Assembly (NCBI GenBank): GCA_910580075.1
Contig: CAJTVR010000017.1
Coordinates: 1 to 63,969 of the forward strand
Length of the DNA: 63,969 nucleotides
Direction: 5' to 3'
From: an uncultured Eubacterium sp.
Lineage (GTDB): Bacteria; Bacillota; Clostridia; Lachnospirales; Lachnospiraceae
Under the pieces are notes generated by a model. The model saw only the letters and a list, made by a program, of their open reading frames with translations. It made no database searches and was not told the origin of the DNA. The position numbers were made by a program, and so were the translations under genes. This document shows positions 18,864-27,779 of this stretch, in pieces. Position 1 is the stretch's first letter, and each line of letters starts with the position of its first letter.

Positions 18864-18904
18864 AAAAAGTGTAAAGCATACTGGAAATCCAATAGGCTTT
18901 ACAC
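18864..18904 (-). terminator. Intrinsic terminator on the minus strand
   Basis: A perfect 10-bp stem (AGTGTAAAGC / GCTTTACACT, 18868-18877 and 18896-18905) with an 18-nt loop is followed on the minus strand by TTTTT. It lies 29 bp beyond the stop of the decayed minus-strand gene at 18934-19143. Confidence 0.6.
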
Positions 18905-18933
18905 TCTTGACGGGTGGCTGCATTATGCGGATG

Positions 18934-19143
18934 TTATTCTTTGATTCTGTCAATTTCTGACATGTTTACTCCTAAACTATTGAGCAGTGCTTTCAAAGAA
19001 ATGTACTGTATTTGCAGTTTTGCATATGTTTCAGCAGCATTTTCTTTTTTGCAAGTATCATGTAATCTTGAATATTTTTAAAGTCTTCAAGTCCTCTTTG
19101 TATAATTAATTTCACCATTGTTCATTTCTTCTATTACCTTCAT
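18934..19143 (-). pseudogene. Frameshifted small helical protein
   Basis: Reading the minus strand from ATG 19143 gives MKVIEEMNNGEINYTKR, then a shift to GLEDFKNIQDYMILAKK, then a shift to KENAAETYAKLQIQYISLKA and a natural end at TAA 18934. Joined, the pieces make a coherent helical protein of about 70 residues, so two single-base shifts have broken it. The family is not one I can name. The fill between the capsule operon and the Bce genes holds nothing else. Confidence 0.5.
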
Positions 19144-19273
19144 ATTCTCACTGCCTTTACAATTGATGCAGTTGCCAGCTGATATAATTATTATAGCGTA
19201 TGTGGCTGAAAGTGTAAAGCCTGTTCAGCTGTCAGCCTGTTTTGCAGGGTATTCTTTATTCGGGGCCTGTCCG

Positions 19274-21487
19274 TTATGAATAAATTGAATTTCGAAACAG
19301 TATCCACGTACTGATAAAATAACATACCAGCAGCATGGAAAGAATACTTACCGTTGCGCCTGTCTGCAGCAGCAAAGTGCTTAATCCTATATAAGCTGAA
19401 ATCTGTGCCGATACTGTCTGAATAAAATAAACAATAAGAACCGCCGCAGCCACTGCCGCAGTTAAAATAGGAAGCCCGAACCAGACACCCAGCTGTTTTA
19501 GTATAAGTTTTGTTATCCGCTGTTCGTCCACACCCAGTTTACGCAGCACCGAGAAGCGGTATCTGTAATGGTCTGCATCTAAAAGCTGCTGCAGCGAAAG
19601 GATCGTAAGACAGATTACCATCAGCACAACCGCTCCATAAATCATGGAAGCCTGCAACACAAAGCTGCCTGCTTTTGAGCTGTTAATCTGCAGGGTGCTC
19701 AGGCGGATTGAAAAGGCAGCGCCGCTCTCTGGCTGTTCCGGGTATTCTGCTGTAAAGAGCTGTTCCAGTTCAAATGCATCCTTATAAGAAATCGTCTCTG
19801 CTGTGATCATATAGCGGTTGCGCATCACAGGCAGTAATTTCTCACAAACGCTGTCCGGGAATATATAGACAGCATTCGTATAAGAATTGTAAATGGTTTC
19901 CCCGACCGCTTCTTCATAATAAGAATGTCTGGACAGGGTCAGCTCTCCTGCGTCTGTGAGAACACGGGGATGTTCTGTAAGAAAACTGTCCCGTTCTTCT
20001 TCAGATGCAATGGACTTCCAGTGTGTGGCAAATTCATGTTCCTGTAAAGATACGGGTCCGTATCCGCACATTTCCCGTATCATGTTGTAATCGCTTAACG
20101 AAACTGCTGCAGTGGGGAAATCGTATTTTACCCGGTTTGTAAAATCCGCCCGCTCTGGCAGATATAAATAAAAGGTACAGTCATAAGCGGTTTTCATCTG
20201 ATGCGCGGCAAGAAAATCTGTGATTATTTCATAATTATCATCCGGAAGATCTTCTTCTTCGTGTACATTATTGTATCTTGAAAAAATCTGCACGTCATAC
20301 ATGGAGTGTATATCCAGATAACCGGAAGCCCAGTTTACTAAAACCGGCGCGGCAATAAACAGGAAAATCGCAAGCACCAGGGTGATACAGATCAGAGTCA
20401 TGGTTTTACTGGCCGTATTTAGTTTTGAAATCAGCTGTCCGAAAAAGAACAGGTTTTCGCCATGGTATCGATGCTCCGGCGATTTTTCTTTCCATGTGAC
20501 AATCAGATTTGCTGTGAGGAACATCAGAGCGCAGATTAAGAAAAGCAAATCTATCAGGATGAATGCCAGATACTGATGGATGGTTCCGCTTCCCCATACT
20601 AAATAGTATCTGTGTGTATACAATGGCACTTTTGCAGCCATAACAGCATTAAGTACTGAAAAGATGGATAATACAGGAAGCAGCGTATAAAATCCTGTTT
20701 TCCGCTTTACAGCCAGCCGCCAGGCAGACCACAGCAGAGTGGCGCACGGGAAGCAGATGTTTCCCCAGAACATGATTTTCACAGGCAGGGCAAAACGGCT
20801 GTCATAGTAAAATATGATTTTTCTTATTCCTATCACGGATGCCAGAAACGTAAATATTTCAAAAAGTATCACGACAGCAAAAATCCAGCGGCTCTTTTTT
20901 AAATCCGGTTCATTTTTTCTGTCTGCGGAAAGCATATCTATAATTTTTGTGTTCCGAATGGTACGGATGTTCAGCAGCCCGGCAGCGAGAAAACTCAGAA
21001 CAAAAAAACAGACCGTCAGTAAAACTGTATCCGGAAACAGTGTCCAGGATAACTGATAATCTTTTCCGTAGGAAGCCAGCAGCATTGCCGTAATAAACTG
21101 TGAAAAAAACGCGCCTAGGAAAATGCCGGATATAATAGAAAGAATCCCCATAATCAAAGTTTCCGCGAAGAACAGCCATGCAGTGGTTTTTTGTTCCATT
21201 CCCATAATGGACTGGACTGCAAACTCCTTCTGCCTGCGCTGCAGCATATAGCTGTTGACAAAGCGTATCAGAAACAGCAGGCACAGTGTAATCAGACAGA
21301 TCGCGGTTTTCATAGCTTTGCCAGGCAGCGTGAAATCATATTCGCTTCCAATGTCCGGCCGGTAATAGCTGCTGGATATGGACAGGAATGCATAAAACAA
21401 AGTGACGCAGATGGTCATAGTTACAATGTAAATAAGATAATCTTTAACGGAACGTTTGGCATTTTTGATAATCAGTTTAACATACAT
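19274..21487 (-). CDS. bceB: BceB-type ABC transporter permease
   Basis: 737 residues with about ten membrane segments and one large extracytoplasmic domain (about residues 390-590) between the middle segments, the layout of BceB-type FtsX-superfamily permeases. The family works with a BceS kinase as flux sensor and gives resistance to cell-wall-targeting peptides such as bacitracin or lantibiotics. It overlaps the ATPase gene by 11 bp, so the pair is one transcription unit. Which peptide it recognises cannot be read here. Confidence 0.9.
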   Translation of the reverse strand: MYVKLIIKNAKRSVKDYLIYIVTMTICVTLFYAFLSISSSYYRPDIGSEYDFTLPGKAMKTAICLITLCLLFLIRFVNSYMLQRRQKEFAVQSIMGMEQKTTAWLFFAETLIMGILSIISGIFLGAFFSQFITAMLLASYGKDYQLSWTLFPDTVLLTVCFFVLSFLAAGLLNIRTIRNTKIIDMLSADRKNEPDLKKSRWIFAVVILFEIFTFLASVIGIRKIIFYYDSRFALPVKIMFWGNICFPCATLLWSAWRLAVKRKTGFYTLLPVLSIFSVLNAVMAAKVPLYTHRYYLVWGSGTIHQYLAFILIDLLFLICALMFLTANLIVTWKEKSPEHRYHGENLFFFGQLISKLNTASKTMTLICITLVLAIFLFIAAPVLVNWASGYLDIHSMYDVQIFSRYNNVHEEEDLPDDNYEIITDFLAAHQMKTAYDCTFYLYLPERADFTNRVKYDFPTAAVSLSDYNMIREMCGYGPVSLQEHEFATHWKSIASEEERDSFLTEHPRVLTDAGELTLSRHSYYEEAVGETIYNSYTNAVYIFPDSVCEKLLPVMRNRYMITAETISYKDAFELEQLFTAEYPEQPESGAAFSIRLSTLQINSSKAGSFVLQASMIYGAVVLMVICLTILSLQQLLDADHYRYRFSVLRKLGVDEQRITKLILKQLGVWFGLPILTAAVAAAVLIVYFIQTVSAQISAYIGLSTLLLQTGATVSILSMLLVCYFISTWILFRNSIYS

Positions 21488-22244
21488 CGCTCTGTCCTCC
21501 TCCGGTTATGGTAAGGACATTCAGGATTTTGTGAAAAAAGATGCTCCTGCTATCGCTGCCCTTGTGCAGTTCTGTAAAAATCTCGCCGTCCTGTAAAAAC
21601 AGAATACGGCTGGCATAGCTTGCTGCAAAAGCGTCATGCGTTACCATAATAATTGCCGTGTCAAGCTGTTCATTGATACTCTGAAGCGTAGATAAAAGCA
21701 TTTGTGATGAATGGCTGTCCAAGGCACCGGTTGGTTCATCAGCCAGAAGCAGTTTCGGGTTATTGATGATGGCTCTGGCACAGGCACAGCGCTGCTTCTG
21801 CCCGCCCGATACCTGATATGGGTATTTGTCCAGAATATCGCTGATATTCAGCCGTTTTGCCATGTCCATAACGCGCGGCTCTACGGTTTTTGCAGGCGTT
21901 TTACTGATTGCCAGTGCCAGCGCAATATTTTCGGAAATCGTCAGGGTGTCCAGGAGGTTAAAATCCTGAAAGATAAATCCTAAGTGTTCCCGGCGGAAAC
22001 GGGCGAGTGATCCGGGTTTTAGTTCCGTTACGTCAGATCCTTCTAAGAAAATATGTCCGCAGCTTACTGTATCTATGGTAGAAATACAGTTAAGCAGCGT
22101 TGTTTTTCCAGAACCGGACGCTCCCATGATGCTTAAAAATTCTCCTGATTGTACAGTAAAGCTGATATCCTGAATTGCTTTTGTGATATTTCCCTCTCTG
22201 CCATAATATTTTTGAATATGTTCCAGCTTTAAAATAGTGTTCAT
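21477..22244 (-). CDS. bceA: BceA-type ABC transporter ATP-binding protein
   Basis: 255 residues. Walker A is GASGSGKTTLL, the signature is VSGGQKQRCACARA, Walker B is LLLADEPTGALD, and the switch histidine is in VTHDAF. This is the MacB/BceA-like ATPase class that powers the permease encoded just downstream. The ATG at 22244 follows a clear AGGAGGAA site on the minus strand. Confidence 0.93.
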   Translation of the reverse strand: MNTILKLEHIQKYYGREGNITKAIQDISFTVQSGEFLSIMGASGSGKTTLLNCISTIDTVSCGHIFLEGSDVTELKPGSLARFRREHLGFIFQDFNLLDTLTISENIALALAISKTPAKTVEPRVMDMAKRLNISDILDKYPYQVSGGQKQRCACARAIINNPKLLLADEPTGALDSHSSQMLLSTLQSINEQLDTAIIMVTHDAFAASYASRILFLQDGEIFTELHKGSDSRSIFFHKILNVLTITGGGQSDVC

Positions 22245-22322
22245 GCTGCTTTCCTCCTAAATCTTTTATGACTTTATTGTATACAGTGTGTATTGCTTTT
22301 TGTATCAGGTTTTCTTACGCAG

Positions 22323-22342
22323 TTCTTACAAAAATGTAAGAA
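22323..22342. promoter_or_regulatory. Perfect palindrome upstream of bceA, likely BceR operator
   Basis: TTCTTACA-AAAA-TGTAAGAA is an 8+4+8 perfect palindrome, with a further direct half-site TTCTTACG at 22312-22319. It sits about 80 bp upstream of bceA, inside the gap that separates the regulator pair from the transporter pair. BceR-type regulators activate their transporter promoters from inverted repeats at this location, so I infer it is the BceR site. Confidence 0.55.
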
Positions 22343-22354
22343 GTACAGAGCGTA

Positions 22355-23368
22355 TCAGCCCTGCACTCCTGTAACAAAATCACTGATATGAAAGGAAAGA
22401 GTCATTGCTGTTTTGTTTCCTTGTGAGTATGCAGCCAGTCCTATTCCGAGTTTATCACACAGACGCCTGCACAGATACAGGCCCATTCCCGTGGAGCTTT
22501 TTTCAATCCGTCCGTTCTGTCCGGTAAATCCTTTTTCAAAAATACGGGGCAGATCGCTTTCTGATATGCCGATTCCGTTATCTTCTATGGTTAAAAGAAT
22601 CCGGTCGTTTTCTTTGGACGCCTGGAAGCGTATCACCGGCGTTTCTGTACGGTATTTTATAGAATTGCTGATGATCTGGTTTAAGATAAAACGTATCCAT
22701 TTATCATCTGTATAGACAGTGTGCTCTATATTTTCTGCTGTAATCACTACGTGGTTTTTCCGCAGAAGATATTTGTTATCGGCGATTGCAGAATGTACGA
22801 TGCCGTCCAGCCTGGTTTCTCTGATAAAATAATCCTTTTGTGTATGTCCGCTGCGGGCATAATAAAGGGCCTGGTCTGTAAAACGATTGATATTTTCTAA
22901 CTCTGCTAACATTTCCCTGACAAATGGAGAACTGTTATTTTCACAAAGCAGTTTCATTGCTGTAATAGGCGTTTTTACCTCATGCACCCATTGTTCTATA
23001 TATTCCCTGTATTCTTTTCGTTCCTGCTGTATGCTGCCTATTTTTTCAAGCATGGACTTTTCAGCCATTTTCAAAATACGGTAAAATACTTCTTCATCAG
23101 CTCTCTGTGGAAGATCCATCACTTCTGGCAGCAGATATTTTTCTTCTAGCTGATCTGCCATTTTTAACAGTCTGCACAAGTGCTTTTTCCGTGTGAAGTA
23201 AAGAATGATAAAATACAAAATAAGCACGGTGATCCAGACAGCCGCAGCAAACAGGCTGACATGGTATGGAATGCTGTTAGCAGCCAGAAACAGGACAAGG
23301 GCAGACATGCCTGCAAGATTGACTAAAATCACGGGCAGCAGGTTTTTAAAAAAGAGTGTTCTGCTCAT
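22355..23368 (-). CDS. bceS: BceS-type intramembrane-sensing histidine kinase
   Basis: 337 residues. Two membrane segments within the first 60 residues are separated by only a few residues, so there is no sensing loop; this is typical of BceS kinases that rely on the transporter for signal. The phosphorylation site is HEVKTP, the N box is NQIISNSIKY, and G boxes are DNGIGI and GMGLYL. It overlaps the response-regulator gene by 4 bp. Confidence 0.9.
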   Translation of the reverse strand: MSRTLFFKNLLPVILVNLAGMSALVLFLAANSIPYHVSLFAAAVWITVLILYFIILYFTRKKHLCRLLKMADQLEEKYLLPEVMDLPQRADEEVFYRILKMAEKSMLEKIGSIQQERKEYREYIEQWVHEVKTPITAMKLLCENNSSPFVREMLAELENINRFTDQALYYARSGHTQKDYFIRETRLDGIVHSAIADNKYLLRKNHVVITAENIEHTVYTDDKWIRFILNQIISNSIKYRTETPVIRFQASKENDRILLTIEDNGIGISESDLPRIFEKGFTGQNGRIEKSSTGMGLYLCRRLCDKLGIGLAAYSQGNKTAMTLSFHISDFVTGVQG

Positions 23369-24033
23369 AATGTGTACCCCTGTCTGTGTTTTGTCCGGAT
23401 AAAGTCTGTCAGGCCGATTGCTTTCAGTTTGCTGCGGATACGGGTTATATTTACGCTGAGGGCATTGTCGTCAATATAAAGCTGGCTGTCCCAGAGGAAA
23501 TCCACAATTTCATTCCGGGAACAGATTTTTCCGGCGTTCTTAAATAGATAATAGAGGATTTTCAATTCATTTTTAGTCAGCTCGGCTGTCTGTCCGCTGT
23601 ATTTTATGCAGCTGCTTTCTAAATGAAGTGCGGCCTGTTTCCATATCAGTACTTCCTCCTGCCCGGTATGATATGCCCGCCGCAGCAGAGAGGCAGTTTT
23701 AGCAAGCAGGATAGCGGTGTTGAAGGGTTTTGTAATAAATGCATCCCCGCCGAGCATAATGCTGTTTAATTCGTCCATATCTGTATTGCAGCCGGTTACA
23801 AATACAATAGGGACATCAGAAAAGGTGCGGATCTGCGAACAGATTTCAAAGCCGCTGGTTCCCGGCAGCCTGATATCTAAAAGGATTAAATGAGGTGCAG
23901 CCGCTTTTACCTGATCCATGGTTTTTGAAAAATCTGTGACAGCAGTTACTTCATAACCGTTTGCAGAAAAAAGAGTGATAAGCTGTGTCTGTATTGTGAA
24001 ATCATCTTCAATGATCAGTATGTTCTGTTTCAT
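23365..24033 (-). CDS. bceR: BceR-type response regulator
   Basis: 222 residues. The receiver domain starts with ILIIEDD, has the phospho-acceptor in LLDIRLPG and the conserved Lys in ITKPF; the C-terminal OmpR/PhoB winged helix includes ELTKNELKILYYL and VDFLWDSQLYIDDNALSVNITRIR is its DNA-facing half in part. I chose ATG 24033 because the fold begins there and GGGAGGG precedes it at good spacing. An in-frame start at 24102 would add 23 residues with no ribosome site. Confidence 0.9.
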   Translation of the reverse strand: MKQNILIIEDDFTIQTQLITLFSANGYEVTAVTDFSKTMDQVKAAAPHLILLDIRLPGTSGFEICSQIRTFSDVPIVFVTGCNTDMDELNSIMLGGDAFITKPFNTAILLAKTASLLRRAYHTGQEEVLIWKQAALHLESSCIKYSGQTAELTKNELKILYYLFKNAGKICSRNEIVDFLWDSQLYIDDNALSVNITRIRSKLKAIGLTDFIRTKHRQGYTL

Positions 24034-24171
24034 AGTAAATCCCTCCCTGGCCTCATTATACTGCATGGCAGAGGTTTCCTCAATCCTGTTTCTAAGATTC
24101 ATGGAAGTAAAATGGTGCAGCAGTCCCAGTCAGCGAAAATCAGCCTTCCAGCGAAAATTAAAGAATACATC

Positions 24172-24200
24172 TTGATTCTGCAGGCAAAATCGCTTATAAT
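24172..24200 (+). promoter_or_regulatory. Sigma-A-type promoter for thiI
   Basis: TTGATT (24172-24177), a 17-bp spacer, and a perfect TATAAT (24195-24200), 69 bp before the thiI start. Confidence 0.65.
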
Positions 24201-24268
24201 CTGTTACAAAACGCTGCCTTCCCACTCACGCAGAAATTACACTCTTATAAGGTAAGAAAGGAACCGCT

Positions 24269-25450
24269 ATGTACCAGGCATTTTTAATCAAATACGGCGA
24301 AATCGGCATCAAAGGAAAAAACCGCCATATTTTTGAAGATACACTTGTAAGCCAGACTGCCAATGCTTTAAAGCATGCAGACGGCGAATTCACAGTCCGC
24401 AGAGAAAATGGCAGGATTTATGCCGAAGCACAGTCTGCATTTGATTTTGACGAAGCTGTGGAAGCACTCAGGAAGGTCTTTGGCATTGTCGGCATCAGTC
24501 CGGTTGTCCTGACAGAGGATGAAGGATTTGACCGCCTGGCAGAATCTGTCATTGAATATACAAAAAAAGCATTTGCAAAGCACGACTTTACATTTAAGGT
24601 CGTTACAAGGCGTGCAAGAAAAAATTATCCGATGGATTCCATGGAAGTAAGCGCTGCACTGGGAGAGCGCCTTTTAGAAGCATATCCGCAGCTGAAAGTA
24701 GATGTGCACAATCCGCAGGTGACGCTTCATATTGAAATACGAAATAAAATCAATATCTATTCCCACACAATACCCGGCCCTGGCGGTCTGCCTGTAGGAA
24801 CAGCCGGGCGTGCAATGCTGCTGCTTTCGGGCGGCATCGACAGTCCGGTGGCCGGATATATGACAGCCAGACGGGGCGTCCGGATCAATGCTGTTTATTT
24901 TCATGCGCCGCCTTATACAAGCGAGAGGGCAAAGCAGAAGGTCATTGACCTGGCAAAAGCTGTAGCCCGTTACGCTGGCCCGGTACGGCTGCATATTGTA
25001 AATTTTACTGAAATACAGCTTTATATTTATGACAAATGTCCGCATGACCAGCTGACAATTATTATGCGCCGCTATATGATGCGGCTGGCAGAGCATTTTG
25101 CTAAGGAAGACGGCAGTCTGGGCCTGATTACCGGAGAAAGCATCGGCCAGGTGGCCAGCCAGACGATGCAGTCGCTTGCTGTGACAAACGAAGTATGCAC
25201 GATGCCGGTTTACCGTCCGCTTGTAGCTTTGGATAAACAGGACATTATTGATATTTCGCTGAAAATCGGGACTTATGAAACGTCTATTCTGCCTTATGAA
25301 GACTGCTGCACAATATTTGTAGCCAAACATCCGGTGACAAAACCGAATTTAAAATCGATATTAAAATCAGAAACACACTTGCAGGAGAAGATTGAGACAC
25401 TGATGGAAGAGGCTGTTCAGACGGCAGAGGTGATGCGTCTGGAGGCGTAA
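24269..25450 (+). CDS. thiI: tRNA 4-thiouridine synthase ThiI
   Basis: 393 residues, the length of the form without a C-terminal rhodanese domain, as usual in Firmicutes. A ferredoxin-like N-terminal part and THUMP domain (to about residue 165) precede the PP-loop ATP pyrophosphatase domain with SGGIDSPVAGY at about residue 187 and GESIGQVASQT. The enzyme adenylates U8 of tRNAs for sulfur transfer from a cysteine desulfurase; none is encoded in the window. GGTAAGAAAGG lies before the ATG. The 3' end, including the stop, is tandemly duplicated. Confidence 0.95.
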   Translation: MYQAFLIKYGEIGIKGKNRHIFEDTLVSQTANALKHADGEFTVRRENGRIYAEAQSAFDFDEAVEALRKVFGIVGISPVVLTEDEGFDRLAESVIEYTKKAFAKHDFTFKVVTRRARKNYPMDSMEVSAALGERLLEAYPQLKVDVHNPQVTLHIEIRNKINIYSHTIPGPGGLPVGTAGRAMLLLSGGIDSPVAGYMTARRGVRINAVYFHAPPYTSERAKQKVIDLAKAVARYAGPVRLHIVNFTEIQLYIYDKCPHDQLTIIMRRYMMRLAEHFAKEDGSLGLITGESIGQVASQTMQSLAVTNEVCTMPVYRPLVALDKQDIIDISLKIGTYETSILPYEDCCTIFVAKHPVTKPNLKSILKSETHLQEKIETLMEEAVQTAEVMRLEA

Positions 25451-25491
25451 CGTGAAAAGGCATCAGAGGTGATGCGTCTGGAGGCGTAACG
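25425..25491 (+). repeat. Tandem duplication across the thiI stop codon
   Basis: A 28-bp block covering the last codons, the TAA stop and three bases beyond (25425-25452) is repeated identically at 25464-25491, period 39 bp. The second copy lies outside the gene and still reads VMRLEA-stop in register (39 is divisible by 3). Confidence 0.9.
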
Positions 25492-25541
25492 GGATTTGAA
25501 CGGAAGAGTGAATTAAATCAGGAAACAGTCTGACTGGATAT

Positions 25542-25568
25542 AAAAAGGCGCCGGCGTACAACCGGCGC
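25542..25568 (-). terminator. Intrinsic terminator of the HPr-like gene
   Basis: On the minus strand, GCGCCGG-TTGTACG-CCGGCGC is followed by CTTTTTA, 22 bp after the stop codon of the HPr-like gene. Strong GC stem and T tract. Confidence 0.88.
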
Positions 25569-25589
25569 TGACATTTTAAAATGACAGGT

Positions 25590-25823
25590 TTACTCAGCTA
25601 AGTATGGTTTGATGACGTCTAAAATAGCATCCATTTCTTCTTCTGCATGGATTGCCAGGTCAATCGGTTTAGATAAATCCAGGCTGAAAATACCCATGAT
25701 CGATTTTGCATCAATCACATATCTTCCGGAAATCAGATCAAAATCATAGTCAAACTGAGTAATTGCATTTACAAATGATTTTACCTTATCAATAGAATTT
25801 AAAGAAATCTGTACTGTTTTCAT
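25590..25823 (-). CDS. HPr-like protein lacking the catalytic histidine
   Basis: 77 residues align along their whole length with HPr: the second half has the Ser-46 region AKSIMGIFSLDLSKP nearly intact and a normal C-terminal helix. The phospho-accepting GLHARPA segment of HPr is replaced by SIDKVKS, so it cannot accept phosphate from enzyme I. It might be a regulatory HPr relative like Crh, which keeps only the Ser site. AAGGAGG on the minus strand precedes the ATG. It is a monocistronic unit with its own promoter and terminator. Confidence 0.85.
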   Translation of the reverse strand: MKTVQISLNSIDKVKSFVNAITQFDYDFDLISGRYVIDAKSIMGIFSLDLSKPIDLAIHAEEEMDAILDVIKPYLAE

Positions 25824-25881
25824 TATTATAACCTCCTTGATAACCGTGTTCGGATAATTCTAGAAATACATCTTCCGCCTT

Positions 25882-25910
25882 ATAGTAACGTTTTTATTTA
25901 AAAAAGTCAA
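25882..25910 (-). promoter_or_regulatory. Promoter of the HPr-like gene
   Basis: On the minus strand TTGACT (25910-25905), a 17-bp spacer, and TACTAT (25887-25882), followed 59 bp later by the start codon. Confidence 0.55.
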
Positions 25911-25939
25911 TATATGGAAAAGAAAAGAGTATAAAAAAT

Positions 25940-27703
25940 ATGAAAAAAGCAGCACTCCACAATTTAGGCTGTAAAGTCAATGCCTATGAAACAGAGGCTA
26001 TGCAGCAGATGTTAGAAGAAGCAGGATATGAAATTGTGCCATTTCGGGAAAAAGCGGATTTATATGTAATTAACACCTGTTCCGTGACGAATATTGCAGA
26101 CCGCAAATCCAGACAGATGCTGCACCGTGCCAGGAAACAGAATCCCGATGCAGTCATCGCTGCGGCAGGCTGCTATGTACAGGCACAGGGCCCTCAGATG
26201 CAGGAAGAAGGAATTGCAGACATCATTCTTGGCAATAATAAAAAGAAGCATCTGATTTCTATGATAAAAGAATACGAAAAAATCCGGGCAGCGTCAGCGG
26301 CTGAAGCGGAAAACGCCAGCAGAATCCAGGAGGAATCAGCCGGTAAAGATAACAGCAGCGGAAAGCCGAAAACAGCAGCGGCGGGAGCGGAAAACGTCAG
26401 CCAGAGCCGGGAAACAACAGCGGGAGCGGAAAACGTCAGCGGAATCCAGGAGGAATCAGCCGGTAAAGATAACAGCAGCGGAAAGCCGAAAACGTCAGCA
26501 GCGGGAGCGGAAAACGTCAGCCAGAGCCGGGAAACAGCAGCAGCGGAAAGCGTCAGCGCAATCCAGACAGAAGAGGCAGATAACAGCAGCGGAAAGCCGA
26601 AAACAGCAGCAGCGGGAACAGATTCCGGTAACAGGCAGCATGCGGAATCAGCTACAGAATCATCAATAAAACAATCCTGTGGAAACTGCCGGCAGCCGGC
26701 ATCAGCAGAAGAAAACCAGCGCCCGCACAGACATACAGTTTTAGACTGGGAAGATCTTAATAACGGAATTAAGGAATATGAACCGCTGTCTGTAACGCGT
26801 ACCGCTGAACACACACGGGCATTTATTAAAATCCAGGACGGCTGTAACCAGTTCTGCAGTTACTGTATCATTCCCTATACCCGCGGAAGGGTGCGCAGCA
26901 GGCAGGAAGGAGAGATTTTAAAGGAGATCGATACGCTTGCAAAAGGCGGGTGCAAAGAAACCGTACTGACCGGCATTCATTTAAGCTCTTATGGAACCGA
27001 TTTCGGGTGCGGGCAGGGGGAAGGGCTGCTGCGGCTTCTTGGCCGGATTCATGAAATCGAAGGAATCAGGCGCATCCGTCTGGGTTCTTTAGAGCCGGGC
27101 ATTATTACGGAACAGTTTGCCAAAGAGCTGGCCGGGATGGAAAAAATCTGCCCGCATTTTCATCTGTCGCTGCAGAGCGGCTGTGACAGCGTATTAAAGC
27201 GCATGAACCGCAGATATACGACGGCAGAATATGCCATGCGCTGTGAGATTCTGCGGAATTTCTTTGAAAATCCGGCAATTACGACCGATGTGATCGCGGG
27301 GTTTCCGGCAGAAACAGAAGAAGAGTTTTTAAAAACCAGGCAGTTTTTAGAACAGATGCAGTTTTATGAAATGCATATTTTTAAATATTCGAAAAGACAA
27401 GGCACAAGGGCGGCTGCCATGGACGGCCAGATTCCAGAAGCAGTGAAGGCAGAGCGCAGTGCGCAGCTGATTCTTTTGGGGGAGCAGATGTCTGCGCGTT
27501 ACCGTGAAGGATTTACGGGAAAAATATCCGAGGCGCTATTGGAAGAACCGTTTTCGTATAATGGAAAACAGTATGTGACAGGATACACAAAAGAATATGT
27601 CAAAATAGCTGCAGAAACCGGAAACAGCAGGGTCAATTCCTTTATCAAGGGAAAAATTACGGGACAATTGACAGACGAGATATATCTTATGGTTGAATTT
27701 TGA
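25940..27703 (+). CDS. mtaB: tRNA (t6A37) methylthiotransferase MtaB with a repetitive insert
   Basis: 587 residues against a usual 430-450. The UPF0004 domain supplies three cluster cysteines (GCKVN, NTCSV, AGCY), the radical SAM domain has CNQFCSYC at about 302-309, and a TRAM-like domain ends the protein. It converts t6A to ms2t6A at position 37 of tRNAs. Residues about 120-270 are an extra low-complexity segment made of about 40-residue units (IQEESAGKDNSSGKPKT, GAENVSQSRET) repeated two and a half times, with a 120-bp DNA period at 26306 and 26426. The reading frame is maintained, so the insert is probably tolerated as a disordered linker. Confidence 0.92.
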   Translation: MKKAALHNLGCKVNAYETEAMQQMLEEAGYEIVPFREKADLYVINTCSVTNIADRKSRQMLHRARKQNPDAVIAAAGCYVQAQGPQMQEEGIADIILGNNKKKHLISMIKEYEKIRAASAAEAENASRIQEESAGKDNSSGKPKTAAAGAENVSQSRETTAGAENVSGIQEESAGKDNSSGKPKTSAAGAENVSQSRETAAAESVSAIQTEEADNSSGKPKTAAAGTDSGNRQHAESATESSIKQSCGNCRQPASAEENQRPHRHTVLDWEDLNNGIKEYEPLSVTRTAEHTRAFIKIQDGCNQFCSYCIIPYTRGRVRSRQEGEILKEIDTLAKGGCKETVLTGIHLSSYGTDFGCGQGEGLLRLLGRIHEIEGIRRIRLGSLEPGIITEQFAKELAGMEKICPHFHLSLQSGCDSVLKRMNRRYTTAEYAMRCEILRNFFENPAITTDVIAGFPAETEEEFLKTRQFLEQMQFYEMHIFKYSKRQGTRAAAMDGQIPEAVKAERSAQLILLGEQMSARYREGFTGKISEALLEEPFSYNGKQYVTGYTKEYVKIAAETGNSRVNSFIKGKITGQLTDEIYLMVEF

Positions 27704-27779
27704 CGCTGAGTATATTAAAATAAAAATAGTAATGCTTTGGATGAAGCAGACAAAAGAAGCAGGAATGAGGTCGTGAAAT

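Noticed and set aside
26194..26814. Long minus-strand frame of 206 codons opposite mtaB
   Set aside because: It is the antisense of the repetitive insert, whose repeats keep a frame open; no ribosome site and no domain.
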